Source: Catenibacillus scindens (lineage in GTDB: Bacteria > Bacillota > Clostridia > Lachnospirales > Lachnospiraceae). From it: a stretch of 64,000 nucleotides of DNA. The notes beneath the pieces were generated by a model. The model made no database searches, was not told the DNA's origin, and saw only the letters and a list, made by a program, of their open reading frames with translations. Of this stretch, positions 39,105 through 48,907 are shown piece after piece; position 1 is the first letter of the stretch, and each line of letters begins with the position of its first letter. Made by a program: the position numbers and the translations under genes. Where the stretch lies: assembly GCF_014202115.1 (NCBI RefSeq), contig NZ_JACHFW010000004.1, positions 186,001-250,000 on the forward strand, read 5' to 3'.

Positions 39105-40160
39105 TTATCCACATTCCGCGTACAGATCTTCAAGCTGCTTTAGAATCTCCAGAATCATGACCATCCCAAGAGGTCCCAGAAAAATTCCCCAGACACCAAA
39201 CAATGCCAACCCTGTAAACGTTGCCATAAGCATATAAAACTCATTGATTCCAAGCTTATTTCCCATAAGTCTGGGTTCCAGGACCTCCCTCACAATAGTG
39301 GCCAATACATACAAAATCACCAGGACAGCCGCTTTCACATAACTTCCATTAAGAAATACGAACACCGCCCAGGGCAAAAGCACTGTGCCGCTTCCGATAA
39401 CCGGCAGCGCATCCAAAAAAGCGATGATAATGCCCAACAGCACGCCATAATGGCTGCCGGAAAGCGTCAGGCCGAGACTTAATATAACAGCGATAATGCC
39501 AATGATTGTCAACTGGCACCTGAAAAATCCGGCGCTGACCTGATAGATCCTGGCAGTCAGCGAAGTGATCTCACGGGCAAAAATATTGGATAAAAGCTGC
39601 CTTTTTATGCGCTGTTTATTTTTCATCAGCAACACCGAACCTACGGCAGCCACAACAAAAATCACAAAAAACTTTCCTGTTCCCCGAAGGAAATCTGCGG
39701 CAGCGCCTGCCAGAAACTCCGGTATTTTTTCCTGCGCTTTGGCAAAGATAGATTCTCCCCAGGCGCACAGTGCCGTGTAGACAGCCCCGTCCTCATCCCC
39801 GGCCATCGTTGATAAAAAAGTACAGATCTGATCCCAGGTGCGGTTCATCCATTGACCAAGCTGAGAAAAGCTGCCTGAAATCTGGCCAAGCTGGGTCAGC
39901 AGATACCAGCCGGCCAGACCGATCACAGCCACAACTGCCAGTGAAAAAAGCCCAACGCACAGCGCTGAACAGATCCCCAGGGGAATATGCGTCTTTTTCC
40001 ACAGACGAAGAGCCCAAGGATAAAACAAACGACAGATAAAGTAAGCCAGAACAAAAGGCAGTACCAAAGGCAAAAGATATTTTAAAACAACATAAACGAT
40101 CACAGCCACAAAAGTGACCAAAAAAAGCTTCTTATATTTCTGTGCGGACTTGCGGCTCAT
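39105..40160 (-). CDS. YtvI-like AI-2E family membrane protein
   Basis: A 351-residue permease-like protein with about seven or eight helices, in the AI-2E exporter superfamily. In Firmicutes the related YtvI is annotated as a sporulation integral membrane protein. The pattern of two N-terminal helices, a long extracytoplasmic segment (residues about 85-150) and a C-terminal helical bundle with PVIGSGTVLLPW and LEPRLMGNKLGI fits. The transported substrate is unknown. The ribosome binding site is weak. Confidence 0.85.
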   Translation of the reverse strand: MSRKSAQKYKKLFLVTFVAVIVYVVLKYLLPLVLPFVLAYFICRLFYPWALRLWKKTHIPLGICSALCVGLFSLAVVAVIGLAGWYLLTQLGQISGSFSQLGQWMNRTWDQICTFLSTMAGDEDGAVYTALCAWGESIFAKAQEKIPEFLAGAAADFLRGTGKFFVIFVVAAVGSVLLMKNKQRIKRQLLSNIFAREITSLTARIYQVSAGFFRCQLTIIGIIAVILSLGLTLSGSHYGVLLGIIIAFLDALPVIGSGTVLLPWAVFVFLNGSYVKAAVLVILYVLATIVREVLEPRLMGNKLGINEFYMLMATFTGLALFGVWGIFLGPLGMVMILEILKQLEDLYAECG

Positions 40161-40229
40161 TAACCCACATCTCTTTCCATAAATCTTCGACAGTTTTTAT
40201 GGCTTTAGTATGTGTGTTCTGAAAATATT

Positions 40230-40937
40230 CTATGCATGATCACTGATGTCAAAAACATCAGAAAACAATAAAAACGGTCCCCATTGAGGCTTGGCCTGAA
40301 ATTCCATCATTTTCTTTGTCCCAGGATGTTTAAAAGACAGCTTGCAGGAAAACAGCCCTATATCCCGGAAATTCCCGGCATTACCTCCGCCGTAGCGCCG
40401 GTCGCCGGCCACAGGAGTTTTAGCGGCAGCCATCTGGACGCGAATCTGATGATGGCGCCCGGTTTCCAGATGGACACTGACAAGAGTGTATCCCTGGTCA
40501 TTCCGGGCTAAAATCTTGTAAGAGAGACGGGCCAACTTTCCTTCCAAAGTTCCTGGAGGCACCACCTCTGAAACATTAGTTTTTCCGTTGCGCAAAAGCC
40601 AGTCTTCCAAAACCCCCTCCGATTTTTCAGGGCTGCCGCACACAACCGCCAGATACTCCTTTCTTACAGTTCTTCCGGCGATCTGACGGCTCAGTGCTGA
40701 CGCCGACTCCGGTGTCCTGGCGTATACCATAACGCCGCCCACCGGACGGTCCAATCGGTGAACCGCCGCCACATAGGGGTTTTTTTGTCCTTCCTTACGG
40801 GAAATATAATTTTTCAGGTAACTGACCATATCCATGGCTGTGGACCGCTCCGGCTGTGACGCCATTCCCGGAGGCTTGACTACGACCAAAATCCACGGAT
40901 CTTCATACAATATTTTCACAGATTCCAAGGGAATCAC
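40230..40937 (-). CDS. RluA family pseudouridine synthase
   Basis: A 235-residue enzyme converting uridine to pseudouridine in rRNA or tRNA. The catalytic Asp63 lies in HRLDRPVGG; LETGRHHQIRVQ is the second hallmark. It has no S4 domain, so it is a short RluA/RluD-like form and the target site is unknown. Its ATG overlaps the stop of the upstream phosphatase gene by 4 nt, so the two are translationally coupled. Confidence 0.92.
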   Translation of the reverse strand: MIPLESVKILYEDPWILVVVKPPGMASQPERSTAMDMVSYLKNYISRKEGQKNPYVAAVHRLDRPVGGVMVYARTPESASALSRQIAGRTVRKEYLAVVCGSPEKSEGVLEDWLLRNGKTNVSEVVPPGTLEGKLARLSYKILARNDQGYTLVSVHLETGRHHQIRVQMAAAKTPVAGDRRYGGGNAGNFRDIGLFSCKLSFKHPGTKKMMEFQAKPQWGPFLLFSDVFDISDHA

Positions 40938-42070
40938 TCCTCGCTCTCCTCAATATTTTCTTCACCAATCAGGGTAACATTTAAAAGCATGGGGTTATGA
41001 TCACTGTACTCAAATCCTTCATCTAACGTCTGGACAAGATTGACTGAAACATTTGGAGATGTTATAAAACCGTCCAGCATATAGTACTGTGTTGACGAAT
41101 CTGACGGATCATAAGGCTGATTAAGAAGCCGGGCTGTGGGCACAGAATCATCAGCCAGAAAATTCCAGTCAGATCCAAAGAGACTTCCGTCCAGCACCTT
41201 GGCCTGGAAATATTCTTCGTTGATAACCGGATAGCGGTCTTCATCCACAGACGGCAGGAACTGATTAAAATCGCCCCCTGCAATACAGTAGTTTCCCTTC
41301 TCATACTCACTTTTTAAAACATTGGCAAGTTCTTGTGTCTGAGCAATTTTCGCCTCCCCGTCATCATAAGCCTCCAGATGGAGATTTACAATGACGAGCT
41401 GTTTATCACTGTTATGAATGGGAATACGCTCCAAGAGAAGGCACCGTTTAAGTTGTGCCACACGCACTGGCCAGGTATAAGTTGTGGGCAGCGCGATCCG
41501 CTCCGCCTCCAACGTCTGGAATTTAGACAATGTTACAAGACCAGCCTCCACCTTCCCAATGGGCGGAATAGGATAAGGTATAAAATCACAGCGAAAATTT
41601 GTGGCATAGGCAAAACTGTCATCTGCCTCAAGGCCTGCGTAAATCTCAGCCTGATCCACATGTTTTGACCGGTTTGAATCCCTATCTACTTCCTGTAAAA
41701 AAACAACATCCGCGTCCACTTCACTGATAATACCGGAAATACCTGCGATATTGGCATTCACCTGTTCCACAGAATCCGCGTTGACGCCGCTGCCGCCGTC
41801 CATAAAAAAATCTTCCCCAGCATCCAAAGCGCCATATCCTGTATTAAAGGTCAGCACTGTGATCTCCTCACCAAACCGGACAGTTTTTCCCCCTTCTCCT
41901 TCCACAGTGACAGCCTCAATATCCCCAGGCTTATATTCCCTGAGACTTAAATAGCCTACAAGTGCCCCGGCAGCAGCTACCGCAAGAAAAATCAAGATCA
42001 GCACTACCCCCGTAATTCTTTTAAAAATCACCCATCCCCTATGTTTTTTTGTTGTTTTCTCCTCTTTCAT
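40934..42070 (-). CDS. Membrane-anchored endonuclease/exonuclease/phosphatase family protein
   Basis: A 378-residue protein with an N-terminal transmembrane helix (about residues 15-37) and an EEP domain. Conserved elements are TFNTGYG, FLQEVD, NLHLEAY and GDFNQ, with SDHNPM near the C-terminus, giving the metal and catalytic residues. EEP proteins hydrolyse phosphodiester bonds in nucleic acids or phospholipids; the membrane anchor suggests an extracytoplasmic role. It is first in a two-gene operon with the RluA-type gene. Confidence 0.88.
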   Translation of the reverse strand: MKEEKTTKKHRGWVIFKRITGVVLILIFLAVAAAGALVGYLSLREYKPGDIEAVTVEGEGGKTVRFGEEITVLTFNTGYGALDAGEDFFMDGGSGVNADSVEQVNANIAGISGIISEVDADVVFLQEVDRDSNRSKHVDQAEIYAGLEADDSFAYATNFRCDFIPYPIPPIGKVEAGLVTLSKFQTLEAERIALPTTYTWPVRVAQLKRCLLLERIPIHNSDKQLVIVNLHLEAYDDGEAKIAQTQELANVLKSEYEKGNYCIAGGDFNQFLPSVDEDRYPVINEEYFQAKVLDGSLFGSDWNFLADDSVPTARLLNQPYDPSDSSTQYYMLDGFITSPNVSVNLVQTLDEGFEYSDHNPMLLNVTLIGEENIEESEE

Positions 42071-42160
42071 AAAATACTCCCTCCTCGTCTTTTCTCTATT
42101 TTACCAGGCATTTTGTCCAACGGCTAGTCCCAAGTCTATGTTTCTTACGCTTTTTTGTGC

Positions 42161-42189
42161 TTGACATTTGTACCTAAATGTATTATGCT
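42161..42189 (+). promoter_or_regulatory. Promoter of the Trp T-box/ABC operon
   Basis: TTGACA (42161-42166), 17 bp, TATGCT (42184-42189), about 30 bp before the T-box leader. Confidence 0.8.
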
Positions 42190-42217
42190 AAAAAAAATTA
42201 ATTTAACGCATTAAACC

Positions 42218-42474
42218 GATGAGAAAGAAAAGTAGGCTTTACAGACAAAATCACAGAGAGCTGCCGATGGTGGGAAGGCAGTATGGCGTCTAAAGCTGAA
42301 TGGCCTTTCGAGGGCAGCCCAAAATCTTTTGAAAGTAGGCGCTGCCGGGAACCAAACCCGTTATCAATAAGGTGTGTATGTCAGTACATAAAAAAGAGGG
42401 CGAAAGTCAATTTGAGTGGCACCGCGGAACGAATCTACCGTCTCAAGCATTATATCATGCTTGGGATTTTTTTA
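42218..42474 (+). ncRNA. T-box riboswitch, tryptophan-specific
   Basis: Stem I begins GATGAGAAAGAAAAGTAGGC. The specifier region reads CTGAATGGCC with UGG at 42301-42303, the Trp codon. The T-box core GAGTGGCACCGCGG is at 42414-42427. The terminator CAAGCAT/ATGCTTG with seven T lies at 42443-42473. Uncharged tRNA-Trp should allow read-through into the ABC transporter. Confidence 0.92.
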
Positions 42475-42516
42475 TTTCCGCAGGCAGACAAAATATCCCA
42501 CCGGATTAAGGAGGTT

Positions 42517-42595
42517 GTTACGGTTCACTGACAAGTCAGTGAGCAGTAACTTTCGCAGGCTTATTTAAAGTTTTGCTTCGCCAAAGAAGCCTGCG
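42517..42595. repeat. Two hairpins between T-box and ABC transporter
   Basis: First: GTTACGGTTCACTGAC / GTCAGTGAGCAGTAAC (42517-42550), resembling the dispersed GTAAC...TTCA elements. Second: CGCAGGCTT / AAGCCTGCG (42554-42595). Neither is followed by a T-run; role unknown. Confidence 0.55.
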
Positions 42596-42672
42596 AACAC
42601 CTGAATCACGTTCTTACGCAGCCATACAGCAAGTGTCTGGCTGCTGTGTGAAAAACAACAGGAGGTTCTATT

Positions 42673-43743
42673 ATGAATAAGAAAATGATCGCAGCTTTAT
42701 TAACAATGACTTTAGGTATGTGTACTTTATCCGCCTGCCAGAGCAGTTCTACCAGCGCAGGCTCAGATACGGCCTCCGCCGGACAGACTCAGGAGGCCCA
42801 GAGCGGGGAAGCTGTCTCCGCCGACGGTGAAAGCTATAAAATCTGTATTACCCAGTATGCTCAGCACGGCTCTCTGGATAACTGCCGGGAGGGCTTTTTA
42901 GCAGGACTGGCAGAGGAAGGCATTGTGGAGGGTGAAAATCTGACGATTGATTACCAGAACGCCCAGGCAGATTCCGGTATGAGCAGCCAGATCGCTTCTA
43001 AATTTATTTCCGAAAATCCGGATCTGATCTGCGCCATCGCCACGCCAAGCGCTTTAAGCTGCTATAACGCCGCCATGGACACCGGTATCCCTGTAGTTTA
43101 TACCGCAGTCACAGACCCTCAGGCCGCCGAGCTTGTAGATGACAGTAGAATGCCTGTAGGCAATGTGACCGGAACAAGTGATAAACTTCCTGTGGACGCC
43201 CAGCTTGAGCTGATCCGGAACATGCTTCCCGACGCCACAAAAATCGGCATTATGTATACCACCAGCGAAGTAAACTCTGTGGCAACCATCGCAGAATACA
43301 AAGAAAAAGCGCCGGACTACGGTTTTGAGATCGTTGACGTAGGTATTTCCACCAGCGCCGATATTCCTCTGGCCGCCGACAACATGCTGTCTGACGTTGA
43401 CTGTGTCAGCAACCTGACCGACAACACTGTTGTCCAGGGCCTTCCGACTATCCTGGCCAAAGCGACAGAAAAAAATATCCCTGTTTTTGGCAGCGAGATC
43501 GAGCAGGTAAAGATCGGCTGCCTGGCCGCCGCCGGCATTGATTATATTGAGCTTGGCAAAAAGACAGGTCAGATGGCCGCCCAGATTTTAAAGGGAGAAT
43601 CCACGGCCAGCGAGATGCCTTATGAAACATTTGAAAATTATAATACTTATTTTAATCAGGCGGTTGCCGATGAACTTGGACTGAGCGTTGATGCATCACT
43701 TTTAGAAAACGCTGAGATCTTTACAGAGATCACCGCCGAATAA
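42673..43743 (+). CDS. trpX: ABC transporter substrate-binding lipoprotein, TrpX-like
   Basis: A 356-residue lipoprotein with signal peptide and lipobox LSAC at about residue 21, then a Ser/Ala-rich linker and a type I periplasmic-binding fold of the DUF534 family. The Trp-specific T-box in its leader and the permease and ATPase partners match the TrpXYZ system previously predicted by T-box regulon studies to import tryptophan. CAGGAGG precedes the ATG. Specificity is inferred from regulation, not from binding residues. Confidence 0.87.
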   Translation: MNKKMIAALLTMTLGMCTLSACQSSSTSAGSDTASAGQTQEAQSGEAVSADGESYKICITQYAQHGSLDNCREGFLAGLAEEGIVEGENLTIDYQNAQADSGMSSQIASKFISENPDLICAIATPSALSCYNAAMDTGIPVVYTAVTDPQAAELVDDSRMPVGNVTGTSDKLPVDAQLELIRNMLPDATKIGIMYTTSEVNSVATIAEYKEKAPDYGFEIVDVGISTSADIPLAADNMLSDVDCVSNLTDNTVVQGLPTILAKATEKNIPVFGSEIEQVKIGCLAAAGIDYIELGKKTGQMAAQILKGESTASEMPYETFENYNTYFNQAVADELGLSVDASLLENAEIFTEITAE

Positions 43744-43764
43744 TCACTGGGGAGAGATTAAATC

Positions 43765-44646
43765 ATGACTGTTCTTTTAGGTGTACTGGAACAGGGCCTG
43801 ATCTACGGGATCATGGCTCTGGGTGTTTATATTACATATAAAATTCTTGATTTTCCCGATCTGACCGTAGACGGCAGTTTCCCTTTGGGGGCTGCCGTGG
43901 CCGCAGTTCTCATAAAAAATGGGATCAATCCTTACCTTTCCCTGCTGGCAGCCTTTGCCGCCGGGATTCTCGCTGGAATCTGCACCGGCCTGATCCATGT
44001 TAAACTTAAAGTCCGGGATCTTTTGTCTGGAATTATTATGATGACCGCATTGTATACCATCAATCTGAAAATTGCCGGTCAGGCCAATATCCCGCTTTTT
44101 ACAAGCCAGACCATATTTAATAATGACTTTATCAACGGGATTATTCCCAACGGCCTGCGCCCATATATGACCCTGATCATTATTCTGATCATTACCCTTA
44201 TCGCAAAATATCTTCTGGATCTGTATATGAATACCCGCTCCGGCTATCTGCTCCGGGCGGTGGGCGATAACGACACTCTTGTCACATGTCTTGCCAAAGA
44301 CAAGGGACTTGTAAAAATTGTGGGACTGGCCATCTCCAACGGCCTTGTAGCTTTAGGCGGCGCTGTTTACGCCCACGAAGAAGGATACTTTGATATTTCC
44401 AGCGGCACCGGAACTATGGTCATCGGCCTTGCCAGCGTCATCATCGGGACAAACCTGTTTAAAAACGTTACTATCCTTCGTGTAACATCTTCCGTGCTAA
44501 TCGGCTCCATCCTGTACAAAGCCTGCGTGGCCATCGCCTTAAACTTCCTTGAACCGGATTTTGTTAAATTAATTACCGCGGCGCTGCTCCTGATCATTCT
44601 TGTCATCAGCCATGACCGCAAAAAGAAGGTGAAGATCAATGCTTGA
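43765..44646 (+). CDS. trpY: ABC transporter permease, TrpY-like
   Basis: A 293-residue inner-membrane permease with about eight or nine helices, of the branched-chain amino-acid-permease-like class that pairs with DUF534 binding proteins (N-terminal EQGLIYGIMALGVYITYKIL, LDFPDLTVDGSF). It follows trpX by about 20 nt and its last 8 nt overlap trpZ, so all three are co-translated. Confidence 0.9.
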   Translation: MTVLLGVLEQGLIYGIMALGVYITYKILDFPDLTVDGSFPLGAAVAAVLIKNGINPYLSLLAAFAAGILAGICTGLIHVKLKVRDLLSGIIMMTALYTINLKIAGQANIPLFTSQTIFNNDFINGIIPNGLRPYMTLIIILIITLIAKYLLDLYMNTRSGYLLRAVGDNDTLVTCLAKDKGLVKIVGLAISNGLVALGGAVYAHEEGYFDISSGTGTMVIGLASVIIGTNLFKNVTILRVTSSVLIGSILYKACVAIALNFLEPDFVKLITAALLLIILVISHDRKKKVKINA

Positions 44647-45412
44647 ACTGAAACATATCCATAAATACTATAATCCCGGAACAGTAAATGAAATGTGCCT
44701 TTTTTCCGATTTTAACCTTACCGTCAACGACGGGGATTTTATTTCCATTATTGGCAGCAACGGGTCCGGAAAGACGTCCCTGCTCAACATTATCTGCGGA
44801 AGTATTCCCATTGAAAGCGGCTCCATTGTCATCCACGGCAAAGATATTACAAAAGCCAAAGATTTCCGCCGCTATGCCCGCATTGGCAGGGTCTTCCAAA
44901 ATCCGGCTACAGGCACCTGCCCTTCTATGACCATCCTGGAAAATATGTCGCTGGCGGATAATAAAGGCAACTCTTTTAACCTGCGGCCAGGCACCAACAA
45001 AAAGAGGATCGGCCATTACCGGGAGCTTCTCTCCCAGCTTGGGCTTGGCCTGGAAAACAAGCTGGACACGAAAGTAGGCGCCCTGTCCGGCGGCCAGCGC
45101 CAGGCCATGGCACTTCTCATGTCCACCATGACGCCCATCGAGTTTCTTATTCTCGACGAGCATACGGCGGCTCTGGACCCGAAAACCGCAGATCTGATTA
45201 TGGAACTGACAGATAAAATCGTCCGGGAAAAACATCTCACCACCATGATGGTGACCCACAATCTCCGCTACGCGGTAGAATACGGCAACCGTCTCCTCAT
45301 GATGCACCAGGGGAATTACATTATCGACAAATCCGGCGATGAAAAAGCCGGGCTGACAGTGGATATGCTTCTCTCCCGGTTTAATCAGATCAGTATTGAA
45401 TGTGGAAACTAA
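44639..45412 (+). CDS. trpZ: ABC transporter ATP-binding protein, TrpZ-like
   Basis: A 257-residue ATPase energising the TrpX/TrpY importer. Walker A GSNGSGKTS (about residues 37-45), signature LSGGQRQA, Walker B FLILDEHTAALDP and the switch His in MVTHN are all intact. A bidirectional terminator follows. Confidence 0.93.
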   Translation: MLELKHIHKYYNPGTVNEMCLFSDFNLTVNDGDFISIIGSNGSGKTSLLNIICGSIPIESGSIVIHGKDITKAKDFRRYARIGRVFQNPATGTCPSMTILENMSLADNKGNSFNLRPGTNKKRIGHYRELLSQLGLGLENKLDTKVGALSGGQRQAMALLMSTMTPIEFLILDEHTAALDPKTADLIMELTDKIVREKHLTTMMVTHNLRYAVEYGNRLLMMHQGNYIIDKSGDEKAGLTVDMLLSRFNQISIECGN

Positions 45413-45426
45413 ATATCCAATAAGAA

Positions 45427-45476
45427 AGGAACTCCCTCAATCATCAAATTAGATGACTGAGGGGGTTCCTCTTTTA
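45427..45476. terminator. Bidirectional terminator
   Basis: Stem AGGAACTCCCTCAATCATC / GATGACTGAGGGGGTTCCT with one mismatch region and a 6-nt loop, then TCTTTT on the plus strand. It lies between the convergent trpZ and the WG-repeat gene. Confidence 0.85.
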
Positions 45477-47207
45477 TTGACCAAGGGAAATCCTTCCCCA
45501 CTGATCCTCATATTTCACCCAGGCGCCCTGGCCATGGGACGGCCGTGCCTCCTGAAAGATAAAGGGCGCGGCCACTGCGCCGCTCATATCCAGATACCCC
45601 CATATGCCGGCTTTTTTCACTGCCACCAGACCGTCGCTATAAGAATATGCCGGGCCCTGAACATAGCTGATCCCCTCGGAATCCGACAGGTTCAAAGCAT
45701 TAGAGCCCTCATACTGACAGGGAATCACTTCAACGCCTTCCCCATTACAAAAGCCCCATAAGCCCCCACGGCAGACGCCAAGGAAGCCTTCCGTGGAGAC
45801 AGACGCCGCTGACTCATAAATAAAATCTGTCACCAGGCCCCCGGAGCCGGCTACGGCATAAAGGGCGCCTTCAATAGTATAGTCCTCCCGTGTCCCGGAA
45901 ATGACAGGCACCAGAACATTTTCTCCAATCTCACAGGCCGTCTCCTCCACGTAAGTCTCTTCCCCCTGACGGACAATACGATAAATCACCTGATCGTTTG
46001 TATCCCACAGATAGCTGTATACCGCGCCTGTATGACTGTGGGGAGACTGAGGATCTGCTGTATAATCACTGTTAAACCCGACGCTGCTGCCATCCGGAAG
46101 AATGCCATAAAGCTTTCCACCGCACAGCAGAATGTACCGGTACACCGGCTCTACCACTACTGTGCCGTCATCCCGGATCAGGCCTGCCTGTCCGTCCCGG
46201 ATGATCATGCTCACATCCAGACTGTAAACGTCGTCCCCCTGGGCGCAACCAATGACCGGCAAAATATTATCCGCGACAACACAAGGCTCCAGTACCCAGG
46301 CCACGTCGCTATTGTCCGTGGATGTCTCCTCATCCAAAGGCGCTGTCTCCCACAAAACCTCCGGAGCGTCTGTCTCAGTTCCTGCCGTATCAGACGCCGG
46401 GGTTGTCTCGGTCTCCCGCGGTCTGCCGGCCTCCAGCGCCTTCGCCTGTTCCAGCAAATCACTGTTACCGGTAGCCTGGGCTCCCTGGCGCAAAATTTCG
46501 GCGCCCTGGGCCAGATCGCCCTGGGCCTCGTAAATATCCGCCAGGCCAAGATAGCTCTCCGTCCCTTTGGGATTAGCTCTGATGGCGTCTTCATAGCATT
46601 CTCTTGCCGCCGTATAGTCTCCTTCCTGGAAATACCTGTTTCCCTCCAAAATCAGATCCGCATATCCGGCGCTGCCTTTGCGTGATGAAATCAGCACAGA
46701 ACACAGAACAATAAGGAGCGCCGCGGCTACAAGGCCAATAAGAATCCACAGCCACCGCTTCTTTCTACGAAAGCCGTCACTGCTCCCGCCGGAAGGGGGC
46801 AACGGTTCCGGTGTGGGAAGAGTGTCCCCGTCGGTCACATCCCCTTCCAGGAAAATGGGTTCCCCGTCAAAATCACTGTCGTCAAGACTTTCTTCTTTAA
46901 GCTCTATTTCATCCAGATGGAAATTGGTAAGATCCAGTGTGTCTTCAATGGCAGCTCCCCGGCTGTGCCGTGACAGATCCGGCAGCTCCCCGGTCCTCCC
47001 GTCCACAGAGGCCTTCCTGGACTTTTTCCCCTTTTCCAGCCGTCTTGTTTCCTCCCGCTCCACAGAAATCTTTCGGATACGGGAAGAAGCGTTGGACTTC
47101 TTTTCTTCTGTTTTATCCGCCGCAGGCTTCAGTGGCTCACCACATTGGACGCATTTTATGGCGTCGTCTTTGTTGTCCGTCCCACAATGACTGCAAATCA
47201 TATCCAT
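45474..47207 (-). CDS. Zinc-ribbon membrane protein with TPR and WG-like repeats
   Basis: A 577-residue protein. The N-terminal zinc ribbon has CSHC and CVQC (residues 5-21). An acidic, Ser-rich linker leads to a transmembrane helix (about 152-172), then tetratricopeptide repeats (about 185-255) and a C-terminal region (about 310-577) with degenerate WG beta repeats such as GLWGFCNGEGVEVIPCQYEG and GIWGYLDMSGAVAAPF. Probably the ribbon is cytoplasmic and the repeats extracytoplasmic binding modules. Function unknown. It is transcribed alone. Confidence 0.85.
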   Translation of the reverse strand: MDMICSHCGTDNKDDAIKCVQCGEPLKPAADKTEEKKSNASSRIRKISVEREETRRLEKGKKSRKASVDGRTGELPDLSRHSRGAAIEDTLDLTNFHLDEIELKEESLDDSDFDGEPIFLEGDVTDGDTLPTPEPLPPSGGSSDGFRRKKRWLWILIGLVAAALLIVLCSVLISSRKGSAGYADLILEGNRYFQEGDYTAARECYEDAIRANPKGTESYLGLADIYEAQGDLAQGAEILRQGAQATGNSDLLEQAKALEAGRPRETETTPASDTAGTETDAPEVLWETAPLDEETSTDNSDVAWVLEPCVVADNILPVIGCAQGDDVYSLDVSMIIRDGQAGLIRDDGTVVVEPVYRYILLCGGKLYGILPDGSSVGFNSDYTADPQSPHSHTGAVYSYLWDTNDQVIYRIVRQGEETYVEETACEIGENVLVPVISGTREDYTIEGALYAVAGSGGLVTDFIYESAASVSTEGFLGVCRGGLWGFCNGEGVEVIPCQYEGSNALNLSDSEGISYVQGPAYSYSDGLVAVKKAGIWGYLDMSGAVAAPFIFQEARPSHGQGAWVKYEDQWGRISLGQ

Positions 47208-47308
47208 TCACCTCGCTTTACGAACTACACCCATTATACACGAAAACTCCGGGACGGTATACATTTTTTAATATTTTTATCAATTTTAGGCAAAATGCCC
47301 GCAGTACC

Positions 47309-48895
47309 CTATCGGTGCATATACCGGTTATAAGCGTCCTGATAACACTTTACCGCGTCTTCAAGACCCATCTGCGCCATTGTCTCAATATAGCGGTCCC
47401 ACTCTTTATCAATATCCGAGGCGCCCACAATCATCCGGTTGGTCATTTCCTTCATATAAGGCTCAATATCCAGCATAACTCTGTCGTAAATCTCCTGTTC
47501 GGCGGCGGTCAGCGTCACTGACGGTATATAAATATCTTCCCCGTCCTTTGCCCATGTTTCACACATCTGTATTTCTTCCTCAGATATCCCGGTAAGATCT
47601 CTCCGGCTATCCTTTAGCCCCATCAGTGCTGTGGGAAGAAGACTTCCCTCCATCATCTGACGGGGCGTGTACTCCCCGCTTCCGGTAATTTTCTCCGTAA
47701 ACGCAATCTTCCCGGCGTCATTGTAGATGTAGTCTTCCCCCTCAACACCATAGTTTAAATCAAAAGCGGTTTCAGGATCGTATAACTGGTCCAGAAAGCT
47801 TAAAACATGGGGAAGCTCCTCATCCGTCACCCCGGTAGTCACATATATTTTCCGTTTGCCCAAAATATCCAGCCGGTCTTTTCCTGGCGAGATCTGTCCT
47901 TCCTCAGTCACCGGATACAAAACAGCGCAAAACTCCGCGTCTCCGCCAATCTGAGCCTCCATTTCGCCGGCATAATAATAAATAGAAAGCATGGCTCCGG
48001 ATTCCTCCCGGATACAGGCCTGGGCATCAATACCGTAAATATCATTGACCACATACTCGGCCCCAATAAGCCCCCTGGCATACCAGTCGGCCATTAAAGT
48101 AATATAAGCCTTCCATCCTTCCGTGGCCGTCCCATAGACCACCTTCCCGTCTTTCATCTGCATGGAAGGGATGGCTCCCAGACCGGCGGAAAATCCGGGA
48201 AACTGCTTGTTGTACCCCATACCGGGCATATAAAAGGGCTGAGTACAGCCGTAGCTGTCTTTAAATACGGTCAGCATTTCCTCCCAGTCTTTATAGGTCA
48301 CCGGCACATCCAGCCCGGCCTCTTCCAGCCAGTCTTTGCGCACCATAAGCCCGCCCATGGTCACCGGCGAATCTGCCTTCTCCTCTGTCAGATCATAGGG
48401 AATCACTAAAAGTCCTACAATCTTCCCATCGTCATTGTAAGCCGCCCGACGTAAGGTTTCATCGGATGAAATAAGGGCATAGTAATTGGGCATATACGCT
48501 TCTGCCAGGGCCGTCAGGTCCCGGTAAACCCCGTCTTCAATAGCCGCCTCGTCCCCGCCTTTATAATTATAATTTCCGGACAGATATAAGATATCGCAAA
48601 AGTCCCCGGAAGAAAACATATCCCCCACGGTCTGGCTCTCGCTCCCCCAGGAAGGATGATAAAACTCAAAGTCGATATTAAAAGCTTCCTCCATCTTCTG
48701 TATGGTGGCATTTTCATCATATTCCGCAATGGCCATACTGGTGTCTTCCTCATAAAACACCGACAGCTTCAGCCTGTCCGCCATGCTCTCATCTTTTGTC
48801 TGCGCCACGCCAATATCCGGCGCCGATGACGGATGGCAGGCCGTTCCCCCCAAAAGCAGGGTCAGTATCAGCAAAAAAACACGTCTTCTTTTCAA
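47309..48895 (-). CDS. Extracellular solute-binding lipoprotein (sugar ABC type)
   Basis: A 528-residue lipoprotein: signal peptide with lipobox GTAC (Cys20), then a family 1-like extracellular solute-binding fold similar to LplA-type proteins of Lachnospiraceae. It starts 12 nt after the AraC-type regulator gene and is likely co-transcribed with it. No permease is adjacent; it may share the LplB/LplC-type pair at 52739-54562 or act as an inducer-sensing binding protein with the membrane-anchored regulator. Confidence 0.85.
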   Translation of the reverse strand: MKRRRVFLLILTLLLGGTACHPSSAPDIGVAQTKDESMADRLKLSVFYEEDTSMAIAEYDENATIQKMEEAFNIDFEFYHPSWGSESQTVGDMFSSGDFCDILYLSGNYNYKGGDEAAIEDGVYRDLTALAEAYMPNYYALISSDETLRRAAYNDDGKIVGLLVIPYDLTEEKADSPVTMGGLMVRKDWLEEAGLDVPVTYKDWEEMLTVFKDSYGCTQPFYMPGMGYNKQFPGFSAGLGAIPSMQMKDGKVVYGTATEGWKAYITLMADWYARGLIGAEYVVNDIYGIDAQACIREESGAMLSIYYYAGEMEAQIGGDAEFCAVLYPVTEEGQISPGKDRLDILGKRKIYVTTGVTDEELPHVLSFLDQLYDPETAFDLNYGVEGEDYIYNDAGKIAFTEKITGSGEYTPRQMMEGSLLPTALMGLKDSRRDLTGISEEEIQMCETWAKDGEDIYIPSVTLTAAEQEIYDRVMLDIEPYMKEMTNRMIVGASDIDKEWDRYIETMAQMGLEDAVKCYQDAYNRYMHR

Positions 48896-48907
48896 CAGCC
48901 CCGCCTC

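Noticed and set aside
38942-39160. Plus-strand 72-codon ORF
   Set aside because: It lies in the dispersed repeat and overlaps the end of the YtvI-like gene; no ribosome binding site.
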